Shown: positions 25,909 to 35,449 of the stretch, piece after piece
Layout of the letters: every line of letters starts with the position of its first letter
How positions within the stretch are numbered: the first letter of the stretch is position 1
Assembly (NCBI GenBank): GCA_965224105.1
Contig: CBDCYH010000001.1
Coordinates: 682,001 to 746,000 of the forward strand
DNA: 64,000 nucleotides
From: CBDCYH01 sp965224105
GTDB lineage: Bacteria > Bacteroidota > Rhodothermia > Rhodothermales > JABDKH01
Direction: 5' to 3'
Translations under genes and position numbers: made by a program
Notes under the pieces: model-generated
The model's input: only the letters and a program-made list of their open reading frames with translations
Told to the model about the DNA's origin: nothing
The model's database searches: none

Positions 25909-28521
25909 GTGCGCTATCTCCTTTTTCGCCTCACCGTACTTGTACTACTCGCTCATGTAGCCCTGTTTCCAGCTCAGGTATCAGGTCAAGCGGTGGATTC
26001 TACAGCGGTCCGGCCGTTACAGAGTGGGACCGCCATACCGGTAAAGTTTACTGCCACGGACTCCTTGATCGTTGCGTTCTCCGACTCGACCGACTTTGGA
26101 ACACTCTACGGCAACGCACGAGTGGACTACAAAAACACAAAGCTCGAGGCCGCAGAGATCGAGTTGCTTTTCGACCTCGAGGAAATGCGCGCTCGTGCTC
26201 ACCGTTCTGATACCGGACTAGTGGGGCTGCCAACTTTCACCCAAGGCTCCGAAACGTTTTCTGGAGAGACGCTGGCGTACAACATGGCCACAGAAAGAGG
26301 CCGTGTGTCTGGCGCGCGTACGGTCTTTGAGGACGGACTCATAAGGGCTGATGTGGCAAAAGTTATGGAAGACTCAACGCTATACATCAAAAACGGGCTC
26401 TATACAACCTGCGAATGCCTTGACGATCCGTCGTATTCGCTGCGGTCGAGCAAGATGAAAATTGTTGATCAAAAATGGGTTTACACTGGACCCATCCGAC
26501 TCTTCCTGTTTTCTATTCCGACTCCCCTTTGGCTACCGTTTGGTTATTTGCCCGCACAGGAAGGTCGGAGAAGCGGACCCCTCCCACCTCGATACGGAGA
26601 GGATGAATTCGGCTTCTACCTGCGGGACGGCGGCTGGTATTTCGCTCTGAATGATAAGATGGACCTCCAACTCCAGCTCGGCCTCTGGTCTCGTGGAAGT
26701 GTTGAAACAACTGGAGTATTTAGATACAAACAGCGGTACGGGTATAGCGGCAAAATGCAAATCGATTTTGCCCGGCTCCGGGTGGGAGAATCAGGTGATC
26801 CCGACTTCAGTATCAACCGCACAGGTTCGCTTCGGTGGCAACATGCGCAGACACTAGACCCATGGTCATCACTTGACGCAAATGTTGACCTTAGCTCATC
26901 CGGATACTTGAAGGCGATTTCTGAAGCGTACAACGATCGGGTGAAACAGTCTATAGGGTCAAGCATCAGTTACAGGAAAAGGTGGGCGACGACCGGTCGC
27001 TCAATGACTCTCAAGGTAAACCATAATCAGATTCTGTCTTCGGGCAGGGCCAACGTAACTCTTCCCAGCCTCTCATTCTCAAACGGATCCAAGCAACCCT
27101 TCAAGAGAAAAAGCTCCATCGGAAAAGACAAGTGGTTCGAAAAGATCACCTATCGGTACAACATGGTTCTGACCAATTCGTACAGCTTTGTCCCCATCGA
27201 TTCGACTTCGATCTCGTGGCTGGACGGTCTCTTATCTCCTTCCGATTATCGAGCAGGCACCGGTGACGATGATCAATTCGATTTCAAGGCAACACATACG
27301 GTCCCGGTGTCCGCAGCGTTTGCCGTTTCCCGACTTCCGCTAATCGGACCAATCAATCTTAATTTGTCTCCAAGCCTCAACTACACCGAGAGTTGGTTCA
27401 TAAGGACCGATGCCCAGACGGTTGACACCGCTAACGCAATTCTCCGTTCGTCCAGAGCCGATTTCCTGGCACTCCGGCAATTCAATACAGGGATCTCCGC
27501 GAACACGAGTCTCTACGGACAATTTCCGTTTAAGCTTGCCCGCTATCGAGGACTCCGGCATACCTTGAGGACAACCATGGCTTATTCCTACCAGCCAGAT
27601 TTTTTTGCAGAACGATGGGGATATACCGACACATACACAGACACTTCGGGCTCGGTCGTCAGATATCCACTTGTGAGCGGAGTTAGACGCGGGGAGCAGC
27701 AGCGGATTAGCCTTAATTTGAACAACGTTTTTGAGTCAAAAATAGTCCGCTCAGATTCTCTTGCATCAACGAATCAGCAAAGACCCGTCTCGCTCCTCAA
27801 TTTTGACGCATCCACATCTTACAATTTCGCTGCCGATTCGCTTAAACTAAATTCGATTAACCTGGGTGCACGCACAAAGCTCTTTGGCCGTGTCGACCTG
27901 ACTATGCGATCAACGATTTCGCCATATCAGTTAACGGGGACAAGAATAGTCGATAAGTACGTGCTAGGTTCAGGGTCAGGCGGAGTCGGGCGGCTCACTT
28001 CCTTGTCATTCACCGCACGAACATCCGTTCGGAGCAAGTCATCGAGCGGCCGGAGGCCACTGGAAAATCCGCGAGCGATCGACCGCACCCGCGACTTTGA
28101 TACCAGCGACATCCTTGCGACTGGTTTAAGATCCGAATACCAGGATCCGGCAGCGGTGGTAGCGGATTTCGCAATTCCGTGGTCGCTAACCATGGATTTC
28201 ACTTACGGTATCTCAAAACCGCTGCATGATTTATCGAGGCGGGCCATCGTAAACGCAACCGTTGATTTTAACCTCACCCCGAACTGGAAGATCACGTCCA
28301 GAACAGGATATGATGTGGTAGCAAAAGATTTCTCGACAACCAATCTTGCAATCCACCGAGATTTTTCATGCTGGCAGATGTCGATCAATTGGATACCTTT
28401 TGGTCAATTCCAATCGTGGAGTTTCGACCTCCATGTGAAGTCTGGCCATCTGCGCGACCTACTCCGATTACAACAACCTCGGTCGGACCGCCGAGGCCGG
28501 ATAGGCAGCCTGGTTAACTAG
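25909..28521 (+). CDS. lptD: LptD/OstA-like outer membrane LPS assembly protein
   Basis: An 870-residue outer membrane protein. A signal peptide (to about residue 27) precedes an OstA-type domain with beta-jelly-roll strands (DFGTLYGNARVDYKNTKLEAAEIEL, GETLAYNMATERGRVSGARTVFEDGLIRAD), a CEC cysteine pair, PIRLFLFSIPTPLWLPFGYLP, then a large C-terminal barrel. This is the arrangement of the Bacteroidota LptD-like proteins that insert lipopolysaccharide into the outer leaflet. The start is a GTG at 25909, immediately followed by the signal peptide. The disulfide pattern differs from the four-Cys E. coli LptD. The stop overlaps that of the convergent ABC ATPase gene (28518-28521). Confidence 0.8.
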   Translation: MRYLLFRLTVLVLLAHVALFPAQVSGQAVDSTAVRPLQSGTAIPVKFTATDSLIVAFSDSTDFGTLYGNARVDYKNTKLEAAEIELLFDLEEMRARAHRSDTGLVGLPTFTQGSETFSGETLAYNMATERGRVSGARTVFEDGLIRADVAKVMEDSTLYIKNGLYTTCECLDDPSYSLRSSKMKIVDQKWVYTGPIRLFLFSIPTPLWLPFGYLPAQEGRRSGPLPPRYGEDEFGFYLRDGGWYFALNDKMDLQLQLGLWSRGSVETTGVFRYKQRYGYSGKMQIDFARLRVGESGDPDFSINRTGSLRWQHAQTLDPWSSLDANVDLSSSGYLKAISEAYNDRVKQSIGSSISYRKRWATTGRSMTLKVNHNQILSSGRANVTLPSLSFSNGSKQPFKRKSSIGKDKWFEKITYRYNMVLTNSYSFVPIDSTSISWLDGLLSPSDYRAGTGDDDQFDFKATHTVPVSAAFAVSRLPLIGPINLNLSPSLNYTESWFIRTDAQTVDTANAILRSSRADFLALRQFNTGISANTSLYGQFPFKLARYRGLRHTLRTTMAYSYQPDFFAERWGYTDTYTDTSGSVVRYPLVSGVRRGEQQRISLNLNNVFESKIVRSDSLASTNQQRPVSLLNFDASTSYNFAADSLKLNSINLGARTKLFGRVDLTMRSTISPYQLTGTRIVDKYVLGSGSGGVGRLTSLSFTARTSVRSKSSSGRRPLENPRAIDRTRDFDTSDILATGLRSEYQDPAAVVADFAIPWSLTMDFTYGISKPLHDLSRRAIVNATVDFNLTPNWKITSRTGYDVVAKDFSTTNLAIHRDFSCWQMSINWIPFGQFQSWSFDLHVKSGHLRDLLRLQQPRSDRRGRIGSLVN

Positions 28522-29510
28522 GATTCAGAATCAAGGAAGAGCCAGTTCGTCGCGATGGCGAATCCTGAATCCACCGTCTCACCGTCCCGCCAACGCATCG
28601 TAAGATTTTGCACATCTGATTCGAGAAATATTTCCTCGAAATAACCGTGGTAATCCCTGGCTGTTATTCGAACCGGAAGTCCATGCGTAGAAAACGACAA
28701 ATGCTCTGGCCTCACTACCAACACTGCGTCGTCGGTGGGCAGATCAACACCAGTAAGAAGCTTGACAGCGGTGTTGTCGTGAACCACATTAGCGCTTCCG
28801 AGGAATTGCGCAACAAACTGGGTAGCAGGCGCGGCGTACAATTCTTTTGGTGATCCAACCTGCAAGATGCGACCTGCATCCATAACCGCAATTGTGTCAG
28901 ACATGGCCATCGCCTCGTGCTGATCGTGTGTAACGTAAATGCTGGTTATTCCCACTTCTTTCTGCAACGCTTTTAGTTCTCGCCTGGTGCTCTCTCTGAG
29001 CGCAAGGTCAAGATTGGACAACGGTTCATCAAATAAAAGCACATCCGGCTCAACTACTATAGCCCTTGCAAGGGCGACTCTCTGCTGCTGCCCACCAGAT
29101 AGTTCGGTGACACGCCTACCGTGTTCTTTATCCAGTCCGACAGTTTTCAGGGCAGTTTCCACTCGGCTGCGCCTCTCCGACTTTCGTATTTTTCGAACTT
29201 TCAGACCGTATTCAACATTGCCGCCTACCGTCATTGACGGAAACAGGGCGTAGTTCTGGAAGACCATTGCTGTTGGGCGATCTTGCGGGCGGGTTCGCGT
29301 TACATCCTTCCCTCCGATCAAGATCTCCCCCGAATCCGGCTCCTCAAATCCACCGATCATCCGTAACAGGGTGGTCTTGCCGCACCCGCTCGGCCCAAGC
29401 AAGGAGAAAAACGAACCCGAGGGTATCTCGACAGAGATGTTGGAAGCGGCGACAGTTGGACCGAAGCGCTTGCTAAGCCCTCGAATTTCAACCGAGCCCT
29501 TGTTATCCAT
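28518..29510 (-). CDS. ABC transporter ATP-binding protein, CUT1/MOI class, orphan
   Basis: A 330-residue importer ATPase. Seen: Walker A GPSGCGKTT (39-47), Q-loop VFQNYALFP, signature LSGGQQQRVALARAI, Walker B VLLFDEPLSNLD, switch VTHDQHEAM, and a C-terminal TOBE-like regulatory domain (VLVVRPEHLSF). It resembles PotA, FbpC and CysA-type subunits for polyamine, ferric iron or sulfate/molybdate import. No permease or binding-protein gene is adjacent. modA and modB, 33 kb away in this window, lack their own ATPase and are one possible partner. It starts 14 bases after the sucC stop on the same strand, so it is probably expressed from the sucC transcript. Confidence 0.88.
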   Translation of the reverse strand: MDNKGSVEIRGLSKRFGPTVAASNISVEIPSGSFFSLLGPSGCGKTTLLRMIGGFEEPDSGEILIGGKDVTRTRPQDRPTAMVFQNYALFPSMTVGGNVEYGLKVRKIRKSERRSRVETALKTVGLDKEHGRRVTELSGGQQQRVALARAIVVEPDVLLFDEPLSNLDLALRESTRRELKALQKEVGITSIYVTHDQHEAMAMSDTIAVMDAGRILQVGSPKELYAAPATQFVAQFLGSANVVHDNTAVKLLTGVDLPTDDAVLVVRPEHLSFSTHGLPVRITARDYHGYFEEIFLESDVQNLTMRWRDGETVDSGFAIATNWLFLDSES

Positions 29511-29524
29511 CCGATTGGGCCGCT

Positions 29525-30697
29525 CTAGGCCAGGGCCTGATTAACTTTGTCGGCCGCCTCTTTGAAGAGGATTGCAGTTTCTACTTTCAGTCCGCTCTCG
29601 TCCAATACAGCCTTGCCCTCCTTGGCATTAGTACCTTGAAGGCGTACGATCAAGGGGATGTTAATATCCACTTTCCCAGCCGCCTCCACGACACCGTTGG
29701 CTACGCGATCACAACGGACGATGCCACCGAAAATGTTTATTAGAATCGCCTTTACATTGGGATCCTTGAGGATAATTCTGAACCCTGCTTCCACAGTTTT
29801 GGCATTGGCTCCTCCGCCGACATCCAGGAAGTTCGCAGGCTCTCCTCCCGCTAGCTTGATGATATCCATGGTTGCCATTGCAAGGCCCGCGCCGTTTACC
29901 ATACATCCGACGTTGCCATCCAACTTAACATAGTTTAGGCCAAATTCACTGGCTTCAACCTCCAACGGATCTTCTTCGTTGACATCGCGAAGCTCTTCCA
30001 GGTTCTTGTGTCGATATAGGGCATTTGAATCGAGCGAGATTTTGGCGTCAACAGCCAGCACCTCACCCTGCTCAGTGAGCACTAGCGGATTTATTTCGGC
30101 CAACGACGAATCTGTTGCTTCGTAAGCTTTGTAAAGCGCCATCACGAATTTCGTAGCCTGCCGCAAGGCTTTGCCTTCGAAGCCCAGACCGAAAGCCAAC
30201 TTCCTGGCCTGAAACGCTTGCAGGCCGAGATCCGGATTTACCCACTCCTTCAGAATTTTATCTGGTGATTCTTCGGCGACAGTCTCAATTTCGACGCCGC
30301 CTTCGGTGGACGCCATAATGACGTTCATGTTCTTTTGCCTATCCAAGGTCACACCTAGATAAAACTCTTTGGCTATATCCACAGCATCTGCAACAAGAAC
30401 CTTTCGTACTAATTGACCTTCCGGACCCGTCTGGTGCGTGACGAGATTCATTCCAAGAATTGCTGAAGCTTTTTCCCCCACCTCATTAACAGACTTGGCA
30501 AGCTTCACACCTCCGCCCTTGCCTCGTCCGCCGGCGTGAATTTGAGCCTTGACTACAAAGAGTTCTGAACCATTTTCGTCAGCAAGTTTTTTCGCAGCGG
30601 CTACCGCGTCTTCTGCCGTTTCGGCTACGTAACCTTCCTGCGCGGCGACACCAAAACTTCTCAGCACATCTTTTCCTTGATACTCGTGTAGCTTCAT
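29525..30697 (-). CDS. sucC: Succinyl-CoA ligase, ADP-forming, beta subunit
   Basis: A 390-residue TCA-cycle subunit that, with SucD, converts succinyl-CoA to succinate with formation of ATP. Seen: the ATP-grasp start MKLHEYQGKDVLRSFGVA, KAQIHAGGRGKGGGVKLA, LVTHQTGPEGQ, the Mg-binding EINPL, VDAKISLD and the C-terminal NIFGGIVRCD with phosphate-binding glycines. Length is standard. sucD is not in the window. The gene is divergent from the LptF/G-like permease gene, with 162 bases between. Confidence 0.95.
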   Translation of the reverse strand: MKLHEYQGKDVLRSFGVAAQEGYVAETAEDAVAAAKKLADENGSELFVVKAQIHAGGRGKGGGVKLAKSVNEVGEKASAILGMNLVTHQTGPEGQLVRKVLVADAVDIAKEFYLGVTLDRQKNMNVIMASTEGGVEIETVAEESPDKILKEWVNPDLGLQAFQARKLAFGLGFEGKALRQATKFVMALYKAYEATDSSLAEINPLVLTEQGEVLAVDAKISLDSNALYRHKNLEELRDVNEEDPLEVEASEFGLNYVKLDGNVGCMVNGAGLAMATMDIIKLAGGEPANFLDVGGGANAKTVEAGFRIILKDPNVKAILINIFGGIVRCDRVANGVVEAAGKVDINIPLIVRLQGTNAKEGKAVLDESGLKVETAILFKEAADKVNQALA

Positions 30698-30746
30698 TAT
30701 TTAAATAGCCAAATTTTGCGTTTCAGAGGCAATAATACTGCAGTCC

Positions 30747-30755
30747 GAAAGTACG
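30747..30755 (-). promoter_or_regulatory. CGTACTTTC element upstream of sucC
   Basis: On the minus strand CGTACTTTC covers 30755 down to 30747, ending about 50 bases before the sucC ATG. It matches the CGTACTTTG found before eno and the TPR gene at eight of nine positions. A second partial -7-like sequence TATTATTG follows closer to the gene. Confidence 0.3.
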
Positions 30756-30859
30756 CAGTCGACTCCAGATTAACAGCCACCGCGGGGTCCAAGAATCGAC
30801 TTTTCGGGCCTTGTTCGCCGTTTCTTCGATGAACAACGAGGCTGGATCGGTAATGTCTG

Positions 30860-31984
30860 ATGAGCGTACTCAATACCGTTTTAGTAGCCGTGATAGTATT
30901 GAACACATTTGACCGACATGTAGTCGCCCGCTTTCTCGCCGGGACGGTTCTGTTAACCGGCACGCTGATCGTGTTCTTCATCAATCTCCACTACGTGGAG
31001 TATGTTGACGATTTCATGGATCGAGGGGCCAGTACCGCGCAGGTCTTCGGCCACTACTACCCAAACTATCTCCCGGAGATTGTAAAACTTGTGACACCTC
31101 TGGCTGCCTTTCTCTCATGCGTTTTCCTAACAGGGAAACTGGCAGCGCAGGGCCAGCTCGTTGCCCTTCAGACATCGGGGGTTTCGCTATATAGAATCCT
31201 TCGTCCCTTCCTACTTGTCGGATTTGTCATGACCGGAGCTCTGTTCTGGTTTGACGGCTGGGTTGTCCCCAAGACGAACGCTGTTTATCTCGCGTTCGAG
31301 GAACAGTACCGAAAAGATGCGCCGAAAAAAGTTGATGTCACCGAGTTACACAGGCAAGATAGACCGGGGCAAATCTTACTTATCGGATATTTTGATTCCC
31401 GTAACAATGTGGCGCATCGAGTTTCGTTGCAATCGTTCGATTCTACAAATCAAATGCGTTCGCGGATCGACGCCGAACGCATGACCTGGATCGACTCAAC
31501 ATCTTCCTGGAAGCTCACTCAGGCAAAGAAAAGAGACTTCGGCTCTGGCAGCCAAACTACAACAACCGATCTTGGCATCGTCGATACGGTGCTAACCTTG
31601 TACCCTCGACACTTATCCAGAACAGAAAGAGATGTCGAGTCGATGACGTTACCCGATGCGCGAGATCATGTTGAACGACTTCGAATAAGCGGTGCTGGTA
31701 ACCTCGGAAGATCCATTGTTGCCTACCATTCGAAGTACAACTACGCTCTTACTATTCCTATCCTAATTGTCATTGCCGTCTCACTCGCTTCGGTTAGCAG
31801 GCGGAGTGGACAGGCAGTGAGACTGGGGATTGCCGCATTGCTTGCGTTTGTCTACTTGACAGCCATGAAGGTTTCGGAGCCGTTTGGGTATGTAGGCGAC
31901 CTCCCACCCGCACTGGCTTCGTGGCTCCCGCATTTCGGATTCGCCATCATCGCCGTGGTAATGCTCGTAATAGCGAAGAAGTGA
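30860..31984 (+). CDS. LptF/LptG-type LPS export permease
   Basis: A 374-residue inner membrane protein of the YjgP/YjgQ family. Three N-terminal membrane segments, with FDRHVVARFLAGTVLLTGTLIVFF at the start, precede a periplasmic beta-jelly-roll region (about 130-265) and three C-terminal membrane segments. Conserved features include the paired PEIVKLVTPLAAFLS segment and AQGQLVALQTSGVSLYRILRPFL. With LptB it extracts lipopolysaccharide from the inner membrane for delivery to LptD. One gene is seen, so the partner F/G subunit must be elsewhere. Its stop is two bases from that of the convergent DUF3467 gene. Confidence 0.87.
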   Translation: MSVLNTVLVAVIVLNTFDRHVVARFLAGTVLLTGTLIVFFINLHYVEYVDDFMDRGASTAQVFGHYYPNYLPEIVKLVTPLAAFLSCVFLTGKLAAQGQLVALQTSGVSLYRILRPFLLVGFVMTGALFWFDGWVVPKTNAVYLAFEEQYRKDAPKKVDVTELHRQDRPGQILLIGYFDSRNNVAHRVSLQSFDSTNQMRSRIDAERMTWIDSTSSWKLTQAKKRDFGSGSQTTTTDLGIVDTVLTLYPRHLSRTERDVESMTLPDARDHVERLRISGAGNLGRSIVAYHSKYNYALTIPILIVIAVSLASVSRRSGQAVRLGIAALLAFVYLTAMKVSEPFGYVGDLPPALASWLPHFGFAIIAVVMLVIAKK

Positions 31985-31986
31985 CT

Positions 31987-32301
31987 CTAGGCTTCTCCTG
32001 ATGGACCTCCGAATTGTATTGGCTGGCCTGGAGCGGTCCTCTCTACGATCTCACCGTGGCTTCGCACATATCGATCAATGTTGTCCGACAAAGCCCTTAG
32101 TAATCGGCGGGCGTGTTGTGGTGTAACGATGATCCGACTCTTAACGCGGGCCTTAGGTACGCCCGGCATCACTCGAATGAAGTCCAGAATGAACTCTTCT
32201 GGGGAATGCGCAATCATTACGAGGTTGGAATAAACTCCTTCCGCAACCTCCTCTGATAGCTCGATGTTGAGTTGATTTTGCTGATCTGTTTGTTCTGACA
32301 T
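31987..32301 (-). CDS. DUF3467 family protein
   Basis: A 104-residue small cytosolic protein. The segments LSEEVAEGVYSNLVMIAHSPEEFILDF and KARVKSRIIVTPQHARRLLRALSDNI are characteristic of DUF3467, a widespread family of unknown function in Bacteroidota and other phyla. No catalytic motif or membrane segment is visible. It is 14 bases downstream of the cystathionine beta-synthase-like gene on the same strand and probably on its transcript. Confidence 0.88.
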   Translation of the reverse strand: MSEQTDQQNQLNIELSEEVAEGVYSNLVMIAHSPEEFILDFIRVMPGVPKARVKSRIIVTPQHARRLLRALSDNIDRYVRSHGEIVERTAPGQPIQFGGPSGEA

Positions 32302-32315
32302 GTTGTGTTCTGCTA

Positions 32316-33701
32316 TTAGCTTGCGACTCCAGAAAGAGCGGCAATGAGGTCCGTCTTGGTTAGTATTTGTAGCCCTTCGTCTGAAGATACCAACACCGCC
32401 CCGGATTCTCGCTCAAGGAATGCTGCAAGCTGCTGAATACCAATATCAGGGGTAACAACGGGAAGAGGCGCTTGCATAATTTCGCCAACCGACTGAGTCC
32501 TGGACGACGGGTCGCCAATTAGTTTGTTCAGCAGAAGTGATTCTGTGATGCTGCCAACCTGCTGAGAGTCATCCATGATTGGCAACTGCGATATTCCATA
32601 CTCCGCCATGGTCTCGATTGCTTCTCCGACTGTGTCGGTCGTCGTCATACTGACTATTCTTGGTCCGCCGCCTCGTGCCGCAATAACCCCAGCCGCAGAG
32701 AGCGGAACTTCGCGCTCAAGGAAACCATGTCCCCGCATCCAGTTATCGTTATACGTTTTTGATAAATATCGGAAACCTGAATCAGGCAACAGAATAACCG
32801 CGACATCATCCGTATTCAGGGATGCTCGATTATCCCGCATCCACTGCAATGCGCCGGCGACCGCCATCCCGCATGATTGACCGACGAACATGCCCTCCTC
32901 CCTGGCCAGCCTGCGGGTAAATTGCATCGAGGCTTTATCGGTCACCCTCACATAGTCATCCACGATGCCAAATTCCATGTTACCTGCCAGGATATCTTCA
33001 CCCACACCTTCCGTCAAGTACGGATAGATCTCAGCATGGTCGAAAACTCCCTCGTGAAAGTATTTGTAGTAGACGGAGCCGTAGGGATCTATCCCGATGA
33101 TTTTAATTTCGTTGTTCTTCTCTTTGAGATATTTAGCTGTTCCGGAGATGGTGCCACCCGTTCCTGCACCGGCGAAAAAGTGTGTGATTCTCTCCTCTGT
33201 TTGCTCCCATAACTCCGGCCCGGTTGTTTCGTAATGCGCGACCGTGTTTGCGGGATTGTCATATTGATTCATGTGGTAAGAATTCGGAATCTCCTCGGCG
33301 AGGCGTGCCGCAACCGAGTAATACGAGCGCGGATCTTCTGGAGCGACATGCGTGGGACAAACGTGAACTACGGCGCCAAGAGCACGAAGAACGTCGATCT
33401 TTTCCTGGCTCTGCTTGTCTGTTGTCGTGAAAATGCAGTTGTAGCCGAGTGCGATTGCGGCTACGGCAAGCCCAGCCCCTGTATTCCCGCTCGTACACTC
33501 AATGATCGTCCCGCCTTTTTCCAATTTACCTTCGCGCTCGGCTGCGCGAATCATGCTGATTCCAATTCTGTCTTTGACTGAACCGCCGGGATTGAATAGC
33601 TCCAGCTTCGCCAGCACCGTGCAGTCAATATCTGTAGCAAGGCGGTTGAGCTTGACAAGCGGCGTGTTGCCTATGGAACCAATGATATTGTCGTGCCACA
33701 T
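32316..33701 (-). CDS. Cystathionine beta-synthase-like PLP enzyme with CBS-domain pair
   Basis: A 461-residue fold-type II PLP enzyme. The catalytic domain starts DNIIGSIGNTPLVKLNR and carries the PLP lysine in PGGSVKDR (Lys43), the TSGNTG phosphate or substrate loop and the PLP-phosphate loop GAGTGGTISG. The last 130 residues hold two CBS domains (about 330-390 and 400-455), as in animal and bacterial cystathionine beta-synthases that condense serine and homocysteine. A cysteine-synthase activity cannot be excluded. I chose the ATG at 33701, which has GGAG about 10 bases upstream; an in-frame ATG at 33731 would add ten residues. It is divergent from the histidine kinase gene. Confidence 0.87.
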   Translation of the reverse strand: MWHDNIIGSIGNTPLVKLNRLATDIDCTVLAKLELFNPGGSVKDRIGISMIRAAEREGKLEKGGTIIECTSGNTGAGLAVAAIALGYNCIFTTTDKQSQEKIDVLRALGAVVHVCPTHVAPEDPRSYYSVAARLAEEIPNSYHMNQYDNPANTVAHYETTGPELWEQTEERITHFFAGAGTGGTISGTAKYLKEKNNEIKIIGIDPYGSVYYKYFHEGVFDHAEIYPYLTEGVGEDILAGNMEFGIVDDYVRVTDKASMQFTRRLAREEGMFVGQSCGMAVAGALQWMRDNRASLNTDDVAVILLPDSGFRYLSKTYNDNWMRGHGFLEREVPLSAAGVIAARGGGPRIVSMTTTDTVGEAIETMAEYGISQLPIMDDSQQVGSITESLLLNKLIGDPSSRTQSVGEIMQAPLPVVTPDIGIQQLAAFLERESGAVLVSSDEGLQILTKTDLIAALSGVAS

Positions 33702-33888
33702 GATACCGACTCCGTTTTTGAGAAAAACCATTTGCTCATACGTATACTCGGCAAATTACTCCCAAGCGAAATCTAGGGTCGGGACCTATGATGAAGTCAC
33801 GCGTAAAAAGGTCGCTACGCTACTAACGCTGTCTGTACCCTTCGTGAGCACCGACTTTCAACCGCCCGTACCCGTAGGACAAGACCTG

Positions 33889-35304
33889 ATGGTTGCCAAC
33901 GCAACGATTGACGGCGAAATCGTCTATCAGAATCAGGCTTGGGAGAACGTATTTGGCGCGCCGGATAAACCCTGGCGAATGCTATCAGACCAGGAGCAAG
34001 GCTTTGCGGCACAATACATTAAAGATGCCGGCTCAGGAAGACTGACAACCTCAGAACTGTTCCTGGTGCGACTACCTAACTGGGATCAGCCACTGCCCGT
34101 TCTTCTAAACTTCCTGCCAACACAGATCCCTGATGCTAACGGAGTCCTAAGGGTTGTCGCGATAACCATCACCGGCGAAGTCCTCACAGAGCCAACTACA
34201 TGGATGCTGTCGCAAAGTCAGAAAAATCGCATGGAGACGCTCGGCCGGATGACAATGGGAATTACCCATGACTTCAACAACCTTCTCAGTGGGATCCTCG
34301 GCCATGCAGAACTGATGAAAAGAAGCACAGTGGAAATTCCTGAGAAACTTCTCGAGCATGTTAGGCCCATTGAGCAGGCCGCGACGGACGGAGCAAATCT
34401 CGTGCGGAAGATGCAACAGTATATCAGGCACGAAAAACTGACCGAGTTTGTGAGCGTCGACCTCAATGAAATCGTCGACGACGCCAGCACACTCACCAAA
34501 CCGTACTGGTATAACGAGCCGCGACGACAGGGAATTAGCATCGAGGTGGAACTGAACCTTAACCCTATCCCTGCAATCAAAGGGTCCGCTTCGGAATTGC
34601 GGGATGTCTTCGTAAACCTGTTCCTCAATGCCGTCCAGGCAATGCCGCGCGGGGGCTCTATTACAATAACCACAGATTATGACAAGAAAGGCGATAGGGT
34701 TATTGTAAGTGTGAGAGATTCCGGCACGGGCATGACGGATCGTGTCCGCGCAAGACTGTTCGAGCCACTTTTTACTACGAAAGGCAAAAGGGGAACGGGA
34801 ATGGGCCTGGCTGTCTCGTATGGTACGGTGCAGGAACACGGTGGTGACATAGTTGTCGAGACCGAACTAGGCTTCGGAACTACATTCATCCTTTCGTTCC
34901 CAAGGCTGGCAGTGGATCTGGACAGTGAAACTACCACTGCAGCATCCAACGCAGCCGCTCATGCGAACATACTTATAGTGGACGACGAACCGATGGTCCG
35001 CGGAGTTTTGTCAAAACTATTGAGTACGCGCGGCCATACCGTTGTGGAAGCGGGATCCGGGGCAGAAGCCCTCACTCTGTTGGAAGAAACGGATGTTGAT
35101 CTCGTATTCACCGATCACGCTATGCCCGAAATGAATGGTCGGGTCCTGGCGAGACACCTTCGACAATCGTTCCCCGATATGCCAATCGTGCTGCTCACAG
35201 GTGACACCGAGGCAGGCTCATCGGACCAAGACGTCTCGATGGTCCTGGCCAAACCTTTTCAGCTCGACTCCCTCGATGCCGCCATAAGCCAGCTACTCCG
35301 ATAA
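33889..35304 (+). CDS. Soluble PAS-like hybrid histidine kinase with receiver domain
   Basis: A 471-residue cytosolic two-component protein. An N-terminal PAS-like region (about 1-100, GEIVYQNQAWENVFG) precedes a HisKA domain with phospho-acceptor His127 in GITHDFNNLLSG. The ATPase domain has an N-box (NLFLNAVQAMPRGG), G1 (DSGTGM) and G2 (GTGMGLAVSYG). A C-terminal receiver domain (about 359-471) has phospho-acceptor Asp409 in FTDHAMPEMNG and Lys455. No membrane segment, so it senses an internal signal. The start is uncertain: the ATG at 33889 follows AGGAC; a GTG at 33844 is possible; the frame stays open upstream antisense to the neighbouring gene. No response-regulator gene with a DNA-binding domain is adjacent. 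Confidence 0.85.
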   Translation: MVANATIDGEIVYQNQAWENVFGAPDKPWRMLSDQEQGFAAQYIKDAGSGRLTTSELFLVRLPNWDQPLPVLLNFLPTQIPDANGVLRVVAITITGEVLTEPTTWMLSQSQKNRMETLGRMTMGITHDFNNLLSGILGHAELMKRSTVEIPEKLLEHVRPIEQAATDGANLVRKMQQYIRHEKLTEFVSVDLNEIVDDASTLTKPYWYNEPRRQGISIEVELNLNPIPAIKGSASELRDVFVNLFLNAVQAMPRGGSITITTDYDKKGDRVIVSVRDSGTGMTDRVRARLFEPLFTTKGKRGTGMGLAVSYGTVQEHGGDIVVETELGFGTTFILSFPRLAVDLDSETTTAASNAAAHANILIVDDEPMVRGVLSKLLSTRGHTVVEAGSGAEALTLLEETDVDLVFTDHAMPEMNGRVLARHLRQSFPDMPIVLLTGDTEAGSSDQDVSMVLAKPFQLDSLDAAISQLLR

Positions 35305-35449
35305 TCAATCAGGACAGATTGGCAGGATTGACCTTTGGCTTAGTTTTTGACCAGTCTAAAATCCCTAACACAATAGATTTCATGACGGGCTCTTGCTCCA
35401 GGGTTTCTCACTGATTCTGTGGTTACGAGCAATAGATCGAATACATCCT

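Noticed and set aside
33502..33888. Upstream in-frame extension of the histidine kinase up to an ATG at 33502
   Set aside because: Most of it is antisense to the N-terminal part of the cystathionine beta-synthase-like gene, and the translated residues lack domain character. The frame is simply open by chance.
34147..34839. Open frame of 230 codons on the minus strand
   Set aside because: It is the shadow of the histidine kinase catalytic domains, whose motifs are intact on the plus strand.
35305..35449. Possible heat-shock control region before lon
   Set aside because: A TTTG at 35346-35349 and TAGATTTC at 35374-35381 are 24 bases apart, too far for the known spacing, and no CIRCE or other inverted repeat is seen.
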